Positions 62,295-64,000 of a stretch of 64,000 bases of DNA are shown piece by piece. The first letter of the stretch is position 1; every line of letters begins with the position of its first letter. The notes below the pieces were generated by a model, which did no database searches, was not told the origin of the DNA, and saw only the letters and a list, made by a program, of their open reading frames with translations. Source of the stretch: Paraburkholderia saeva (lineage in GTDB: Bacteria; Pseudomonadota; Gammaproteobacteria; Burkholderiales; Burkholderiaceae); the NCBI RefSeq assembly GCF_907164555.1, contig NZ_CAJQZC010000001.1:434001-498000 (forward strand). Reading direction: 5' to 3'. The translations under genes and the position numbers were made by a program.

Positions 62295-63701
62295 ATGACC
62301 ATTGTTATGTCTGCCCTGGTTATACTGAACCTGGCCATCGTTCTCTGGTGGCTTGCCCGCGCGGACATCTTTCGCAAATTTCACGTGGTGCCCCCGCATA
62401 CCGGCAAATCACAGTGGACATCTCCAGCGGGCGACAACCCATCGCATAGCCAGCCTGTAGTCGTCGACCGCATTGGTGGGACGGGTATTTCGCGCGTCGC
62501 GCATCGTCAGGCGCATGGCGTGGCCGCGCGTTTACGCGGTTTGCCGCGCTCACGTACGAATGCACTTGCCGAAACCAGCCTGCCCGACAGCAATGTCGAA
62601 GACATGATGGAATTGCTGCCCCTCCCCGCAGTGATGCTGGGCGAGCAGGGCTTCATTGCGAGAGCGAACGCACAGACCGCAACGCTTCTTGGCTATACGC
62701 CAAATGAACTGCCCGGAAAGCACTTCAGGTTACTCATACCCGAGGCGAACGGCATTGCGCACGACGTCCCCGCGGTTTCAAGCCAGAATCCGGCGCGCGG
62801 CAATCACGGGGCGTCGCCGTCACGGGAACAGTGGGCGCGACGCAGCGACGGCAAGGACATTCGTGTCGATCTTAGCTTTGAGACGCTACGCGTGAACGGC
62901 CGCAACATGACGCTTGCTTTTATCGTCGATCGCACCGACCGGTACGAGTTGAACCGTAACCGTCAGGATCTGATGCACCTGAGCCGCGTATCAACGATGG
63001 GTCAGTTGACCGCTTCGCTCGCACACGAGCTGAACCAGCCTCTTACCGCAATCCTGAGCAATGTTCAGGCCGCGCAGCGTTTCATGGCGCGCGATCCGGT
63101 CGATCTTGACGAAGTGCGCGAAATTCTCGACGACGTCGTGAAGGACGACCATCGCGCGAGCGAAGTGATCCGCCGCATCCGGACGGTCGTCAAGAAGGGT
63201 GACGTGGACATCGCGCCGCTCGATCTCGCCTGCGTGATCCGCGATGCGGTGTTTCTGCTGCGCAGCAATGCGATACTGCGCGGCGTGCGCGTGACGCTCG
63301 ATATCGATAGCGCGCTGCAACCGGTACGCGGCGACAAGGTGCAGCTTCAGCAGGTGCTGCTCAATCTGCTGCTCAACGCGCTCGATGCAATGGATGCGTC
63401 GCCGCCCGCCGATCGTGAAGTGAAGGTGACGCTCAAGTCCGATGGTCACGACAGGGTTCGCATCGCGGTGCGTGACAACGGTCATGGTCTTTCAGCCGAC
63501 AGGCTGGACCGTATCTTCAAGCCGTTTTTCACTTCCAAGCCACAGGGGCTCGGTCTGGGCCTGTCGATCTGCAAGTCGATCATCGATACGCACCACGGGC
63601 GGCTCTGGGCCGAAAACAACGTCGATCGCGGCGCGACGTTCTACGTTACGTTGCCCGCTGGCACGCTGGCCGAACAGGACACGTTGCGATATCAGCCGTG
63701 A
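62295..63701 (+). CDS. PAS-domain sensor histidine kinase (FixL/TodS-like)
   Basis: A 468-residue protein with one N-terminal membrane helix (about residues 3-21), a variable linker, a PAS domain (about 102-215), a HisKA dimerisation domain with phospho-acceptor H244 in SLAHELNQPLTAIL, and a HATPase_c domain with N box LLNLLLNALDAMD, G1 VRDNGHGLS and G2 GLGLGLSICKSI. The HELNQPL form is that of FixL-type kinases. A GTG at 62193 would add 34 residues; the start is uncertain. No response regulator lies in the window; it may follow to the right. Confidence 0.88.
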   Translation: MTIVMSALVILNLAIVLWWLARADIFRKFHVVPPHTGKSQWTSPAGDNPSHSQPVVVDRIGGTGISRVAHRQAHGVAARLRGLPRSRTNALAETSLPDSNVEDMMELLPLPAVMLGEQGFIARANAQTATLLGYTPNELPGKHFRLLIPEANGIAHDVPAVSSQNPARGNHGASPSREQWARRSDGKDIRVDLSFETLRVNGRNMTLAFIVDRTDRYELNRNRQDLMHLSRVSTMGQLTASLAHELNQPLTAILSNVQAAQRFMARDPVDLDEVREILDDVVKDDHRASEVIRRIRTVVKKGDVDIAPLDLACVIRDAVFLLRSNAILRGVRVTLDIDSALQPVRGDKVQLQQVLLNLLLNALDAMDASPPADREVKVTLKSDGHDRVRIAVRDNGHGLSADRLDRIFKPFFTSKPQGLGLGLSICKSIIDTHHGRLWAENNVDRGATFYVTLPAGTLAEQDTLRYQP

Positions 63702-63860
63702 CAGCGCGCCGGCTCGCTGCGGATCTGTTGGCGATGAGACAGCGCCTGTAAGTCACGTATCGACACGTCTGAGTCAGTCCGCGGACACGTCGCGCCACGC
63801 CGCGTGAACTGCGTTCGCCGGCTTCGTGCTTTTCGCTGTCGCCGTTGTGCAACACGCGTT

Positions 63861-63881
63861 GAAGGCGCGCCGCGCGCCTTC
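63861..63881. terminator. GC-rich hairpin after the kinase gene
   Basis: GAAGGCGCG-CCG-CGCGCCTTC is a perfect nine-base-pair stem. No T tract follows, so its role as a terminator is uncertain. The rest of 63702-64000 has no supported gene. Confidence 0.4.
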
Positions 63882-64000
63882 GAAGGTCTCATTGCGATCC
63901 CCGCATCTCCCGTCTACAGCGGCGAGAACCGGGCCCGGGCGCAGGCAGGTTCAGCGAAATCTCTCCAAAACGTCTCATGTCCGACGGATACCTTTCGTAA

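Overview
The window is a high-GC chromosomal stretch typical of the Burkholderiaceae, most likely Paraburkholderia or Burkholderia. Support comes from the ybgC-tolQRAB order, glyA-nrdR, gcdH beside an IclR regulator, hmgA-fahA, several LysR genes, a phasin and a repeat element that I remember as common in this genus. I see no rRNA, tRNA, CRISPR array, insertion sequence or prophage. The assignment rests on recognition of protein families, not on a search.

Layout. 1-4269 (minus): tolB (cut by the window edge), tolA, tolR, tolQ, ybgC and a YdfG-type dehydrogenase. 4270-6735 (plus): a long leader with hairpins, then glyA and nrdR. 6887-9657 (plus): five type IV minor-pilin genes, mostly joined by ATGA overlaps, with no pilY1. 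9767-11089 (minus): a yqjD-yqjE-yqjK-like membrane cassette. 11369-12107 (plus): a 29-residue leader ORF and a 1-Cys peroxiredoxin. 12242-14302: gcdH and a divergent IclR regulator. 14360-18031: a degenerate EAL protein, then hmgA-fahA of tyrosine breakdown behind a tandem operator. 18084-26162: a PQQ-propeller-like exported protein, two MFS exporters, an enoyl-CoA hydratase-like protein, a FiwA-like protein, a D-2-hydroxyacid dehydrogenase and a LysR regulator.

26163-32099 (plus) holds two tandem AspT-type aspartate:alanine antiporters followed by an aspartate 4-decarboxylase. This is the gene set for a decarboxylation/antiport cycle that can generate proton motive force. After a repeat element come a class V aminotransferase (ureidoglycine/alanine-glyoxylate type), an MFS gene and xdhABC, which together suggest purine catabolism. 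40098-47641 carries a LysR regulator, a DsbA-like isomerase, an orphan TAXI-type binding protein, a BON protein, a TauE/SafE permease, small proteins and a phasin.

47743-52211 (minus) is the least conventional locus: DUF3034 envelope protein, exported truncated hemoglobin, exported type-1-copper protein, and a membrane GGDEF-EAL protein with a periplasmic sensor domain. It reads as an envelope redox or gas sensing unit coupled to cyclic di-GMP. 52380-59103 (plus) is a beta-glucoside uptake operon (GH1 glucosidase, binding protein, two permeases, ATPase, LacI repressor) behind a perfect LacI-type palindrome. The right end holds an SDR gene divergent from a second LacI regulator, an acetyltransferase and a PAS histidine kinase.
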